Positions 52,465-62,096 of a stretch of 64,000 nucleotides of DNA are shown here, one piece after another. Both the position numbers and the translations under genes were made by a program. Below the pieces are notes generated by a model. The model was not told the DNA's origin, ran no database searches, and saw nothing but the letters and a program-made list of their open reading frames with translations. Where the stretch lies: NCBI RefSeq assembly GCF_036323495.1, contig NZ_AP028947.1, positions 186,001 to 250,000 of the forward strand, given 5' to 3'. The first letter of the stretch is position 1. Each line of letters starts with the position of its first letter. Source of the stretch: Limnobacter thiooxidans. Its GTDB lineage: Bacteria > Pseudomonadota > Gammaproteobacteria > Burkholderiales > Burkholderiaceae_B.

Positions 52465-52965
52465 TCAAATCAGGCTGGTTTCAGCTTTTTCGGTTTCGCA
52501 ACTGGCAATTCGCCAACTGCCATCCGAATGCTTCTCAAGCACATAGTATACGTTCCACAATGTTTTTTGTCGGTCAATCATTTGCACCGCATGCAAGGCG
52601 CTTGACCCATCGCTTTGAAACTTCACAAAACGTACCGAGGCGGGTTCAAGTACCACATCGTAACCATCGCGCACCATTTGCATGAATTTGTCCGCATTGC
52701 CGAACAGGCCTTGGATGGTGGGGGTTGCATAAGAAAAGGCCCTGGGCCCATCGCCTTGCTTGAAAGCTTCAAGTTGGGCCTCTATCACTGCCCTTGATGT
52801 CTGGCGGTCTTCGGCTTCGCCAGCGTGACTCATGCTGGTGGTAAAGGCGGCGGCCAAACCTGCCGCAAAAAAGACAAGCCACAGTTTCCAGATTCGTTGC
52901 CGAATACTGCTTTCGCGGTCTGTACGCGGTTTTCGCCTGGGTACTTCCTGAGATTGATCGGACAT
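52465..52965 (-). CDS. DUF4864 domain protein
   Basis: This is a 166-residue protein. A basic N-terminus precedes one helix (LWLVFFAAGLAAAFTTSMSH), and the periplasmic domain matches DUF4864 (AFKQGDGPRAFSYATPTIQG, WNVYYVLEKHSDGSWRIASC). Function is unknown. The ATG at 52965 has GGAGG at ideal spacing, so longer upstream versions are rejected. It is divergent from the phosphatase gene. Confidence 0.82.
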   Translation of the reverse strand: MSDQSQEVPRRKPRTDRESSIRQRIWKLWLVFFAAGLAAAFTTSMSHAGEAEDRQTSRAVIEAQLEAFKQGDGPRAFSYATPTIQGLFGNADKFMQMVRDGYDVVLEPASVRFVKFQSDGSSALHAVQMIDRQKTLWNVYYVLEKHSDGSWRIASCETEKAETSLI

Positions 52966-53095
52966 TGTCAAACTGCCTCCACTTCCAACCGAACATTTCT
53001 GTAGTTTGCCATGAAATTCAAAAAATTGGCTACTCCCTTCCATCTACTTGAAAGGCGAGCAAATTTTCAGTATTTGTAATCTCCATTCTGCTTTT

Positions 53096-53113
53096 GTGAC
53101 AGTTTTTGACACT
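53096..53113 (-). promoter_or_regulatory. Pho-box-like site (minus strand)
   Basis: Read on the minus strand this is AGTGTCA-AAAA-CTGTCAC, two 7-base PhoB half-sites with the expected four-base spacer. The second half-site is exact and the first differs at two positions. Confidence 0.45.
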
Positions 53114-53128
53114 CCCGCTGCAAAACGC

Positions 53129-53146
53129 CTGTCATGTGGCTCACAT
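53129..53146 (+). promoter_or_regulatory. Pho-box-like site (plus strand)
   Basis: CTGTCAT-GTGG-CTCACAT shows an exact first PhoB half-site and a five-of-seven second half-site at correct spacing. It lies 50 bases before the phosphatase start codon. Confidence 0.5.
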
Positions 53147-53195
53147 AAATTCTCGGAGTTAATTAGTTGCGCCTCAAATTCAAGGGAGAGTCAGG

Positions 53196-55472
53196 ATGTC
53201 GCATTATCAACAAGATGACGTAATTACCAATCTGTCCGACAACGAACATTTTCAGGAAGTGGTAGACCGTGCATTGGCCAACCCCGCACGCCGCAACGTG
53301 TTGCGCGGTGGCGTCGGCCTGGCTGCCGCGTCAACACTGCCGCTGCTGGCATCCTGCGGTGGCGGTGGTGATGCGGTAGCGTCCACCGGCACAGGTGTTG
53401 CCCCCCTGCAGCAGGCTTCTGCCCTGACTTTTAACGCTGTGGCCAAGTCGATTGCCGACGATGTCATGCTGCCGCCCGGTTATACCTACCAAGTTCTGCA
53501 CGCCACTGGCGATCGCATCAACACCAGCATTCCCGCTTACAGCAACCTGGGTACTGAAGCTGACGATTGGGCCCAGCGCATTGGTGACCACCACGATGGC
53601 ATGGACATCTTCTTCATCGACTCAGCAGGTCGTGCCACACGCGAAGACACCGGTCGCGCCGTGTTGGCAGTCAACCATGAAAGCTCCGCTGATGCCCACT
53701 TCTTTCACCCGCGTGGCCAAACCACCGGTGGTGTGAATGGCAAGAAGTTTAGCCAGTTCGGTGGCTGGGACCTGTTGGACCGCCCCGTGGACGAAGTGTT
53801 GAAAGAGATCAACCACCACGGCGTGTCTCTGGTTGAAATTGTTCGCGGCACTGATGGTCGCTGGAGTGTCGACCTGGCCTCAAACCGGAACCGCCGAGTG
53901 ACAGCACAAACCTTGATGCGCATCAACGGCCCAGCCGCTCACATCAACGACATTCGCCGTTTCATGGTGACCCGGTTTGACACCACAGGTGTGTCCAGTC
54001 GCGGAACTTTGAATAACTGCGGCCATGGCACCACGCCATGGGGCACTTACCTGGCCTGTGAAGAAAACTGGGCCTTCTACTTCAATATGCCCAAGGGCTC
54101 TAACCCTGTAAGTCCGCGTGAGCAAGCCTCCCGTGCACGTTATGGCGTACCATCTGCCCCCATCGCAATGGCGGCGACATCATCCACGTCGCAAGGCTGG
54201 TTCACGGCAAGCCGCGGCGATGACCGTTTTGACCGTTGGGACCTCTCGGCTGCCGGCGCAGCCGCCGATGGCAGCCAGGACTTCCGTAACGAAGCCAACA
54301 CCTTCGGCTACAACGTGGAAATTGATCCCTTGGACCCCCGCAGCCTGCCCCGCAAGCGTGTGGCCATGGGCCGCTTTGCGCACGAAGCAGCGGTTGTTGG
54401 TATTCCTGTAGCGGGTCAGCCCCTGGCCTTCTACATGGGTTGCGATTCGCAAAACGAATACGTTTACAAGTTCGTGACTGCCGCCAACTGGGACCCAGCC
54501 GATTTTGGTCGTGGCCTTGTGGCAGGTGACAAGTATCTTGACGAAGGCAAGCTTTACGTCGCCAAATTCAATGACACAGGTCGTGGCGAATGGATTGAAT
54601 TGACCATTACCGACACACGCATTCAAAACTATTCCACCTACGTGTTTGCCAACCAGGCGGATGTATTCGTGAATGCACGCCACGCTGCTACAGCAGTGGG
54701 TGCCACCAAAATGGACCGTCCGGAATGGGGCGCTGTGAACCCGGTCAATGGCGATGTGTACTTCACCATGACCAACAACAGCAGCCGCAACATCGGTAAC
54801 ACCGATGCAGCCAACCCGCGCGCTTACGCTGGTAGCAACGGTTCAACCGGTTCGGGCAACCCCAATGGCCACATCATTCGTCTGAAGGAAGACGGCACAC
54901 GCGCCACAGCAACTGCCTTCGACTGGGACATCTTCCTGTTCGGCGCACCTGCGGCCGCACCGGCCAACTTGTCCGGCCTGAGCGAGAACAACGACTTCTC
55001 TTCCCCTGACGGCTTGTGGTTCAGCAAGAAAACCGGCATTTGCTGGATTCAAACTGACGACGGCGCCTTCACTGGCTCTACCAACTGTATGTTGCTGGCT
55101 GCCTTGCCAGGCAAGGTGGGTGATGGCCAAGCCATCACTGTCAACAACACCCTGGGGGGCACTGAAGCACAGCAATCATTCATTGGTGCTGCCTTGGGTG
55201 ATGCAAAGCTGCGTCGCTTCTTGGTGGGCCCCAAGGGCTGTGAAATTACGGGTATTACCGAGACACCCGATGGCAAGGCCATTTTCGTCAATATTCAGCA
55301 CCCTGGTGAGCGTACTGCTGCCTTGGGCATGGCAGCGGACTTTACCTTCCAGTCTACTTGGCCTGCTGGCAGTGCCTCTGCTGGAAATTACGGCCCGGCC
55401 GGTAGCCTGCGCCCACGTTCAGCCACCATTGTGATTCGTCGCACTGATGGCGGGGTTATCGGCGCAGAATAA
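53196..55472 (+). CDS. phoX: PhoX-family alkaline phosphatase
   Basis: This is a 758-residue protein. A Tat signal is present (ARRNVLRGGVGLAAASTLPL), followed by LASCGGGG, which also fits a lipobox. The mature protein matches PhoX/DUF839 (LPPGYTYQVLHATGDRINTS, AVNHESSADAHFFHPRG, NNCGHGTTPWGTYLACEENW, FSSPDGLWFSKKTGICWIQT). PhoX is a calcium- and iron-dependent phosphatase releasing phosphate from organic esters. Pho-box-like sites upstream support phosphate control. It may be surface- or periplasm-located. Confidence 0.92.
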   Translation: MSHYQQDDVITNLSDNEHFQEVVDRALANPARRNVLRGGVGLAAASTLPLLASCGGGGDAVASTGTGVAPLQQASALTFNAVAKSIADDVMLPPGYTYQVLHATGDRINTSIPAYSNLGTEADDWAQRIGDHHDGMDIFFIDSAGRATREDTGRAVLAVNHESSADAHFFHPRGQTTGGVNGKKFSQFGGWDLLDRPVDEVLKEINHHGVSLVEIVRGTDGRWSVDLASNRNRRVTAQTLMRINGPAAHINDIRRFMVTRFDTTGVSSRGTLNNCGHGTTPWGTYLACEENWAFYFNMPKGSNPVSPREQASRARYGVPSAPIAMAATSSTSQGWFTASRGDDRFDRWDLSAAGAAADGSQDFRNEANTFGYNVEIDPLDPRSLPRKRVAMGRFAHEAAVVGIPVAGQPLAFYMGCDSQNEYVYKFVTAANWDPADFGRGLVAGDKYLDEGKLYVAKFNDTGRGEWIELTITDTRIQNYSTYVFANQADVFVNARHAATAVGATKMDRPEWGAVNPVNGDVYFTMTNNSSRNIGNTDAANPRAYAGSNGSTGSGNPNGHIIRLKEDGTRATATAFDWDIFLFGAPAAAPANLSGLSENNDFSSPDGLWFSKKTGICWIQTDDGAFTGSTNCMLLAALPGKVGDGQAITVNNTLGGTEAQQSFIGAALGDAKLRRFLVGPKGCEITGITETPDGKAIFVNIQHPGERTAALGMAADFTFQSTWPAGSASAGNYGPAGSLRPRSATIVIRRTDGGVIGAE

Positions 55473-55522
55473 CCGCTCCGGTTACAAGTTGTGATCAGAC
55501 TGTATTTGCAGGCTGAATTTGG

Positions 55523-55554
55523 CCCCGGCTTCCCCAAAGGAGGTCGGGGTTTTT
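55523..55554 (+). terminator. Intrinsic terminator after phoX
   Basis: CCCCG (55523-55527) pairs with CGGGG (55545-55549) with a partly paired interior (TCC with GGA), followed by TTTTT. Confidence 0.6.
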
Positions 55555-55625
55555 ACTTGTTTGAATCTATTGCCCGACTGCCGGGGTACCAATTCATCAA
55601 GGCCATGTTGTTTGGAGTAATGCTT

Positions 55626-57605
55626 GTGTCTGTAAAAAAGCTGTTAATCGCTGCGTTGTGTGCAATTCCGGCATTGATTCACTTGCCCGCTCACGCGCAA
55701 GTTACGCCACAAAGCTCCTCCACAACCCACTTGCGCTGGGTGGTCAATATGCCCAACGCCCAATCTGCGGACATGCTGAACAAGCTTCAAGCCGTTTTGG
55801 GTGTACCTGTGAAAATGGTTCGCCCCCTGCTTCAACCCAACAGTTACCTGATCGAAATGCAGCGTCTGCCCGTGTTGGGCAGTTTACAAGGCACGCAGGC
55901 CATAGCCTCTGTGTTGAATGCCCTGCCTGGGGTCAACTTTGCCAGCCCGGACATTCAACTGAAGCGGGCCGCCGTACCTGCGCCCAGTGACACACGTTAC
56001 GCCGCCAACCAGGCCAGTTATCTTCACAATGGGGCGTATGCATCCTTGAGAATGCAGGATGTTTGGGCTCAAACCCGCGGAAGCAGTAGTGTGGTCATCG
56101 CTGTGCTTGATTCCGGCGTTTTGTTTGACAACCCCGAACTCAAAGGTCGCCTGTTGCCCGGTTACGACTTTGTCAGCCAGGTGACACCGCCCACGGGCAA
56201 TCGCGAAGCGGGGCCTTTGCTGGATTCAGGCTCGAATGATGGCAATGGCCGAGATCCCGATCCTTCCGATCCAGGTGATGCACCACCCAATGGAACCACT
56301 TGCCCGGATGGTTCGAACACCAGTTCATGGCACGGCACTACGGTGGCCTCAGTGGCGGCAGCGCAGTCCAACAATGGGCAGTTCATCGCAGGCATGGACT
56401 GGAATGCCAAAATTTTACCTGTTCGGGTTTCAGGGCGTTGCGGCATTGCAAGCAGCTCCGACATCGTGGATGCCTTTTACTGGGCCACCGGCTCGGGGCG
56501 GGTTGACCCCAGCATTGGCGTGAATCCCAACCCAGCCAATGTCATCAATCTCAGTTTTGCCACTGATACCCCCTTGCTGGGCGGTGGTTGCTCAGTTGCC
56601 GATCCCGTTGCACTGGCCATTGCCGATGCCCGTGCCCGCAATGTGTCGGTTGTTGTCTCCGCTGGCAACAACTCGGGTGGTGCGGTTCAATACCCGGCCA
56701 ACTGCGCCGGCTCCATTGCAGCCGGCGCAGCGCAACAGAATGGGCAATTGGCCACTTATACTGCAAAGGGTACCAGTAATGGTTTTCTGACCCTGCATGC
56801 CCCAGGAAATGCAAATGGCTTTTATGCCGCCGTCAGCAACACAGGGTCTTCAACCCCACAAGCCAACGGCACAGCGTTGCAGTTGGTGGCGGGTACCAGT
56901 TTTTCCGCACCGATGGTCGCTGGGGCTATTTCCTTGCTGAAGGCGGTCAGGCCAGATTTGACGCCTGCCCAAATTGAAAACCTGTTGCGCAACAACGCTT
57001 TGGCATATCCTGCCAATGCAGATTTCGGGACTAGTATTTTCAGGCCAACGCGCCGCAATTGCACAGCATTCAGCTGTGGTGCCGGTTTGTTGAATCCGCT
57101 GGGAACATTGAATGCTGTTCGCGCATTGTCCAATGCCCTGCCCGTGGCCAATGTGCCTCAGTCTGCCGTGGTCGGTAACAACGGACCCTTTGTGATTGAT
57201 GCTGGCTTAAGCAGCAACAGCACAGGTGGCGCTGGCAATCTGACTTACCGTTGGCAGCAAGTTTTTGGCCAGCCAGTGGTTCTGGCCGGCATTGATTCAG
57301 ATACCTTGCAGGTTCAGTCAGGGCTGGCTGGCAATATCGCCGAGTTTGCCCTTACCGTGACCGACACCTCCATCAATCGCATCCACACCAGTGTTGTTCG
57401 TCTTGTTGGCAATGGGGTGAATGAACGCATGTTTGCACCCAGCGCTGCGGTCGGCGAGAGCAACAGCGATGGTGTGGCTGCAGCCCCTGTGGCTTCAGCT
57501 TCGCAAGGCGGTGGCGGTGGGGCTTTGGGGTTGTACGGGCTGTTGGCCTTGTGGGCCGGGTTGGGCTTGTGGCGGTCCTCGCAAGCAGGGCTTAAGGGGG
57601 CGTGA
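55626..57605 (+). CDS. Subtilisin-like S8 serine protease with GlyGly-CTERM-like tail
   Basis: This is about 659 residues. It has a signal peptide (VKKLLIAALCAIPALIHLPA, then HAQ) and a propeptide. The S8 catalytic triad lies in VIAVLDSGVLFDNP (Asp), SSWHGTTVASVAAA (His) and AGTSFSAPMVAGA (Ser). A PKD-like domain follows, and the tail has a Gly-rich run, one helix (LGLYGLLALWAGLGLW) and a basic end, as in rhombosortase substrates. GTG at 55626 is chosen because GGAG lies eight bases upstream; ATG 55620 is very close to that site. Confidence 0.88.
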   Translation: MSVKKLLIAALCAIPALIHLPAHAQVTPQSSSTTHLRWVVNMPNAQSADMLNKLQAVLGVPVKMVRPLLQPNSYLIEMQRLPVLGSLQGTQAIASVLNALPGVNFASPDIQLKRAAVPAPSDTRYAANQASYLHNGAYASLRMQDVWAQTRGSSSVVIAVLDSGVLFDNPELKGRLLPGYDFVSQVTPPTGNREAGPLLDSGSNDGNGRDPDPSDPGDAPPNGTTCPDGSNTSSWHGTTVASVAAAQSNNGQFIAGMDWNAKILPVRVSGRCGIASSSDIVDAFYWATGSGRVDPSIGVNPNPANVINLSFATDTPLLGGGCSVADPVALAIADARARNVSVVVSAGNNSGGAVQYPANCAGSIAAGAAQQNGQLATYTAKGTSNGFLTLHAPGNANGFYAAVSNTGSSTPQANGTALQLVAGTSFSAPMVAGAISLLKAVRPDLTPAQIENLLRNNALAYPANADFGTSIFRPTRRNCTAFSCGAGLLNPLGTLNAVRALSNALPVANVPQSAVVGNNGPFVIDAGLSSNSTGGAGNLTYRWQQVFGQPVVLAGIDSDTLQVQSGLAGNIAEFALTVTDTSINRIHTSVVRLVGNGVNERMFAPSAAVGESNSDGVAAAPVASASQGGGGGALGLYGLLALWAGLGLWRSSQAGLKGA

Positions 57606-57673
57606 ACAGAAAATTGGGATAGAATTGATGATTACTTGGTCATACCTCCATTGACAATCAGCCAAGACCATTC

Positions 57674-58753
57674 ATGCCCAACGCCGACACGTTTCAAGAA
57701 AAGACCGACATCCGCTGGGAATACGCTTCCGTAATCGGCATCCTGCTGATCTGGGTCAGTATTCTGTCCCTGAAAATCGGGGTGGGCCTTATCGCCGGCT
57801 TGGCCATTTTTGCCCTTACCCGTTTCACGCGCCGTGGCTTTGGTCGCCTGCTGCAACCCCACATCAACAAGTTCAAGGGCCCGTTCATGCGCGGCCTGTT
57901 CGGGTGGTTGCCCACGTTCATGACCACTGCCGTGGTGGCCGCTGCTGTAGTGTTGCTGGGGGTCGGCCTGAACAGTGGCGTGCGGTTCGTGCTGCAAACC
58001 ATGACCCAACAAGGGCCACAGTTGGTTGAAGAGGCCTTGCGCAATCTGAACTCGGTTACTGCCAGCCTGCCCGACACCATTCGGGCGCACATACCCGGCA
58101 AGCCCAGCGACCTGTTCAAGATGATCAGCAAAGACGACAGCGACTTCGTGGGCTACATTCGAAGTTTTGGTGGTGCCAGTTTCTTCATTTTCCTGCAATT
58201 TGTGTTTGCGCTAATTCTGGGTGTCTCTGCTGCATTGATGGTGCCAGCCCCAGTGGTTGGTACAGCGCCCCGTCCATTGGCCACGGCATGGATCCAAACC
58301 CTTGAGAACTACGTGCGTTGTTTCACCTTGCTCATGGGCGCGCAGGTGTATGTCAGTATCTGGAACACATTCTGTACCGCGGTTTTCATTTACGGTATTT
58401 TGCCCGCCTTCGATGTGGTGTTGCCTTTCCGGGAATTGCTGTTGATGTTCACTGCGGTGGCCAGTTTGATACCCGCCGCCGGCAACATCATGGCCAACAC
58501 CCTTATTCTGGTACTGACCATTCGCTACGGCGTGTTTGTGGCTCTGGGCTCAGTGATGTACCTGTTCGTCATCCACAAGCTGGAATACTTTGTGAATGGC
58601 TACATCATCGGCCGCAACGTACGTGCCAGCGTGCCCGAAATGCTGATTGCCATTGTGCTGGGTGAAGTGGCATTTGGTTTGCCGGGGTTGATCACTGCGC
58701 CGGTGACCTATGCGTTTCTAAAAATGCACTGGCAGAAGTGGGGGTGGGTTTGA
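57674..58753 (+). CDS. AI-2E family (PerM-like) transporter
   Basis: This is a 359-residue membrane protein with about seven helices. A soluble segment between helices 3 and 4 holds VEEALRNLNSVTASLPDTIR. The C-terminal part shows the family pattern MFTAVASLIPAAGNIMANTL and VNGYIIGRNVRASVPEMLIA with LGEVAFGLPGLITAPV. Members are implicated in autoinducer-2 export, polyamine or sodium-proton transport. The substrate cannot be told from sequence. Its stop overlaps the next gene. Confidence 0.87.
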   Translation: MPNADTFQEKTDIRWEYASVIGILLIWVSILSLKIGVGLIAGLAIFALTRFTRRGFGRLLQPHINKFKGPFMRGLFGWLPTFMTTAVVAAAVVLLGVGLNSGVRFVLQTMTQQGPQLVEEALRNLNSVTASLPDTIRAHIPGKPSDLFKMISKDDSDFVGYIRSFGGASFFIFLQFVFALILGVSAALMVPAPVVGTAPRPLATAWIQTLENYVRCFTLLMGAQVYVSIWNTFCTAVFIYGILPAFDVVLPFRELLLMFTAVASLIPAAGNIMANTLILVLTIRYGVFVALGSVMYLFVIHKLEYFVNGYIIGRNVRASVPEMLIAIVLGEVAFGLPGLITAPVTYAFLKMHWQKWGWV

Positions 58754-59661
58754 ATTCACCCAAAATTCAATTTTGGGTGTTGTCGAGAAACAGGCCTGAA
58801 TACCTCAGAGAAACCCTGTTGTCAGCCAGTGCACAAATTGCACCGGGGATTGAAATTCTCGTGTCCGACAATTCGGACAATGATGACATTGTCAGCATGG
58901 TGGCCAGTGAGTTTCCTCAAGTAAAGGTCATTGCCAGAAGACCGGTTTTGCCTGCGCTGACTCATTTCCGAGTTGTGTTGGCTGAGGCAAGCGCTGAATA
59001 CATCACCCTGTTTCACGACGATGATGTTTTGCTCCCCGGTTATTTCACAGAGCTTTCCAGAATGCTGGATCAGTGCCCCGAAGCATCTGCTGCGGCCTGT
59101 GATGCAACAATCATTCGAGGTGACATACCCACATCGACATTGCTCATCGGCAGCAGCAAGGTGGATCGTCACCTGTTGAACTCCGAGCAATTGTTGCTGC
59201 CTTATCTTCAGTTTCAGCGCCTCGGCCCCGCACCTTTTCCGGCTTACATGTATCGCCGCTCCAAAATCGGAGGTCTTTGCCTGAACCCCTTGTGGGGTGG
59301 AAAGTATGCTGATGTGTCGTTTTTGTCAGAAGTCGCCAGGCGAGGCCCAATTCTGGTCAGTTGCAAGCCCTTGATGAGTTACCGGATTCATCCCGGCAAT
59401 GACAATGCCAGCGAACTGGTTGGGTCACGTCTTCGTCTGTTGCGCTACCTTTTGACCCAAACCCTTTTTACACGTCAATCGAAGGCCATTCGACATTTCA
59501 AATTCAGATATTGGTCCAAGTGGTATCGGGAAAATCAGCACGAACGAATTCATCCCAACCGGTTGAAAGTTGTTCGACGATTCCTTGTTTTGAATGGACT
59601 GCGCCTGGCGCTTACAGAACCAGGCTTTTGGCTCAGATTCTTCAATCGCGCCCGCCGATAG
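58750..59661 (+). CDS. Family 2 glycosyltransferase
   Basis: This is about 303 residues. The GT-A fold begins IQFWVLSRNRPEYLRETLLS and has the first acidic motif ILVSDNSDNDDIV and the DxD-type EYITLFHDDDVLLPGYF. It transfers a sugar during surface polysaccharide assembly. No ATG exists near the start: TTG 58750 overlaps the transporter stop, and GTG 58744 or 58738 are alternatives. A perfect 23-base palindrome lies just inside the start. Confidence 0.85.
   Translation: MNSPKIQFWVLSRNRPEYLRETLLSASAQIAPGIEILVSDNSDNDDIVSMVASEFPQVKVIARRPVLPALTHFRVVLAEASAEYITLFHDDDVLLPGYFTELSRMLDQCPEASAAACDATIIRGDIPTSTLLIGSSKVDRHLLNSEQLLLPYLQFQRLGPAPFPAYMYRRSKIGGLCLNPLWGGKYADVSFLSEVARRGPILVSCKPLMSYRIHPGNDNASELVGSRLRLLRYLLTQTLFTRQSKAIRHFKFRYWSKWYRENQHERIHPNRLKVVRRFLVLNGLRLALTEPGFWLRFFNRARR
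58757..58779. repeat. Perfect 23-base palindrome at the GT2 gene start
   Basis: CACCCAAAATT, a central C and AATTTTGGGTG form an 11-base perfect inverted repeat with a one-base centre. It lies five to twelve bases after the possible start codons and could sequester or mask translation initiation. Confidence 0.8.
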
Positions 59662-59670
59662 GAAGACACC

Positions 59671-61077
59671 ATGTTAATTACCCTGGCGGGTCGATTGGTT
59701 CAATTTGGCTTGTTGCTTGTCAACATCAAAGTCATGACAAGTTTGTTGGTGCCCACCCAATATGGCTTGATGTCGCTTTATCTCGCAATCAACCTGTTTT
59801 TTGGTTTTGTCTTCGTTAACCCGGTGGGAACCTACATCAATCGTCATTTGCGTTTGTGGCAGGGCGAGGGGTTGCTGTATTCCAAATTCCGTCTGTTTCT
59901 GCCTTACTGGGCATTTCTGGCCATCGCGTGCTTCGTCGGGTTAATCGTTGCGCGTGCAGCGGGGTTGCTGTTCGAAGACGAGTCGCTTTGGGCTCTTTTA
60001 ATTTGCAGCTTGCTGGTCTTGTCCTCCACTTTGTTCAACACCTTGGTGCCCTCTTTGAATTTGTTGGGTCATGACAAATCATTCGTGATTCTCACGGTGG
60101 TCACATCTGCCTTGGGTCTTGCGCTGTCATCCCTGTTTGTCATGATTTTTGAAGCCAATGCAGGTAATTGGCTGGCTGGTCTGGTTCTCAGCCAGGTGCT
60201 CGGCACATGTTTTTCGTTTGCTTTTTACAAACGCCTTGGCTTGAAAAAAACAACAAGCCAAGCCGAGCCCATTATTCAAGTGTTGTCCAAGTCAGTTTTT
60301 CCTTATGCCTGGCCAGTCCTTCTTTACACGCTGTTGATCTGGTCAAGTTTTCAGGCTTACCGGTTTGTGATTGAGGAATATTTTTCCCTCCTTGAGCTGG
60401 GCCTGGTTGTTGCAGGCTATTCCGTCGCGATACAAATCATTGCGGCCACGGAACAGATCGCCAACACCTGGTTTCTGCCCCGCTTTTATGCCGAATGCGA
60501 CTCGCCCAACCCTGCAGTGCGGTCGCAAGCCACAGCGAAGTACGTGTGTTCAATGGCAACGCCGGTCATTTTGGCTTTGTTTGCAGTTTTGACCGGTGCT
60601 GACCTGCTGATCAAGATCATGTTGGGCGCTGCTTATCAAGACACGAAAATTTATTTGCTCTTGGGGGTTCTTATTGAGGCTTTTCGCGTTGTGGCCAACG
60701 CAACAGGTTTAAGATTCCACCAATCCCGTCAGACCAGCCGGCTGGTATGGCCCGCTTTCTGTGCCCTGCTACTGATCATTGTGCTGGTGGCTATTCAGGA
60801 TTTGACACTGGTCTCCATCATGGTGAGCATGATCGCAGGCGCAATTTTCCTGCTCGTGTTGATGTTCGACAAGTCACTGCTTCTCAATGTTTTTACTGCA
60901 GGTGCAAGGCAGTTCAAGGTTTTCCCTGCTGCTCTGCTTGTGCTTGTTTTTCTCGGTCTTGTTGTCCTGAAGCCTTACCTTGAGTTTCAATTTTATTCTG
61001 CGTTGTGGGTGGTGTTGTGGGCGCTGGTGGGCGCAAGTTATTTGAGATCAGTATTGAAGCAAGTTAAACAACAATGA
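59671..61077 (+). CDS. Wzx-like polysaccharide flippase
   Basis: This is a 468-residue integral membrane protein with about twelve to fourteen helices (LAGRLVQFGLLLVNIKVMTS, YGLMSLYLAINLFFGFVFVN, LLELGLVVAGYSVAIQIIAA). It resembles the MATE/MOP exporters that flip lipid-linked oligosaccharides. It starts nine bases after the GT2 gene and overlaps the GT10 gene by four bases. The substrate is unknown. Confidence 0.83.
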   Translation: MLITLAGRLVQFGLLLVNIKVMTSLLVPTQYGLMSLYLAINLFFGFVFVNPVGTYINRHLRLWQGEGLLYSKFRLFLPYWAFLAIACFVGLIVARAAGLLFEDESLWALLICSLLVLSSTLFNTLVPSLNLLGHDKSFVILTVVTSALGLALSSLFVMIFEANAGNWLAGLVLSQVLGTCFSFAFYKRLGLKKTTSQAEPIIQVLSKSVFPYAWPVLLYTLLIWSSFQAYRFVIEEYFSLLELGLVVAGYSVAIQIIAATEQIANTWFLPRFYAECDSPNPAVRSQATAKYVCSMATPVILALFAVLTGADLLIKIMLGAAYQDTKIYLLLGVLIEAFRVVANATGLRFHQSRQTSRLVWPAFCALLLIIVLVAIQDLTLVSIMVSMIAGAIFLLVLMFDKSLLLNVFTAGARQFKVFPAALLVLVFLGLVVLKPYLEFQFYSALWVVLWALVGASYLRSVLKQVKQQ

Positions 61078-62096
61078 AAAAAATTTCGTTCATTAATACC
61101 CATGAGGCGATCAACGTTGGGAATCGTCTCTTTGAATCCGAAACCTATGAGCTGGGAGACGGGTTGCTCACGCCCTTCACTGAAATGCGTGATGCAGCAA
61201 GGTTGGATGGCTATGATTTCGCAACCTACCACCTGAACCCGCTGGAAACATCGAACGCCGTGGTGTGTCTCGACATGCCATCTGTGGCGCTACAGGCCAG
61301 GATCGCAAAACTGAGCGTGCCAAAGTACCTGTTCATTTTTGAATGCCCCTTGATTCGCCCGGATGACTGGGAAAGCAGTCAGCATGCAATTTTTGACCGT
61401 GTTTTCACTTACGACAGAACACGTTGGCGCGGCGGCAAATACCTGAACTACGCCATGCCTTATTCCATGCGTAGAACCATTGTGCAGAGCCCGAAAACAA
61501 GGTTCATGTGCCTGGTGGCTTCCAACAAAGTGATTTTGAGGCAGCGAAGTGGCTATGACGACAGGCGAGACCTGATCGAATACTTCAGAAAGACCAAGAT
61601 GCAGGGTTTCGACCTCTATGGCCGTGGCTGGGAGTTTTACGTAAGTGCCTCTCGGTTGCTGAACCGGCTATTCGCCAGGTTCGGCAGCAAGGCCCCTTGG
61701 CTGCGCCGGTTTTGTACGGCACTGCCTTTTTATCAAGGCGCTTTGGTCAACAAACTGCAAACCATTAGCCAGTACAAGTTCATTTATTGCAACGAAAACT
61801 TCTCGCATCCCGGTTACCTCACTGAAAAAATTCTCGATGCAATGTGGGCTGGTTCTGTTCCTGTTTATTCGGGCCCACCTGACATCGACGACTTTATTCC
61901 TCAAAACTGCTACGTTGCCGCGCATGACTTTCCGTCGGTTCGTGCCTTGGTAGACCATCTGAGTACGATGAGCTCAGCCCAGTACATGGACTATTTGACC
62001 AATATTCAACGTTTTCTTGAAAGTGAAAAAGCCCATGTTTTCAGCTCGGACAGTTTCTACGCCGGGCTCAAGTCAGTATTGGACGAAGACCTATGA
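61074..62096 (+). CDS. Family 10 (fucosyltransferase-like) glycosyltransferase
   Basis: This is a 340-residue protein. The C-terminal GT10 motif is clear: YKFIYCNENFSHPGYLTEKI, then LDAMWAGSVPVYSGPPDIDD. GT10 enzymes usually transfer fucose or a related sugar from a GDP donor in alpha-1,3 or 1,4 linkage. No GDP-fucose synthesis genes are in the window. Overlaps with both neighbours show it is part of the polysaccharide operon. Confidence 0.85.
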   Translation: MKKISFINTHEAINVGNRLFESETYELGDGLLTPFTEMRDAARLDGYDFATYHLNPLETSNAVVCLDMPSVALQARIAKLSVPKYLFIFECPLIRPDDWESSQHAIFDRVFTYDRTRWRGGKYLNYAMPYSMRRTIVQSPKTRFMCLVASNKVILRQRSGYDDRRDLIEYFRKTKMQGFDLYGRGWEFYVSASRLLNRLFARFGSKAPWLRRFCTALPFYQGALVNKLQTISQYKFIYCNENFSHPGYLTEKILDAMWAGSVPVYSGPPDIDDFIPQNCYVAAHDFPSVRALVDHLSTMSSAQYMDYLTNIQRFLESEKAHVFSSDSFYAGLKSVLDEDL

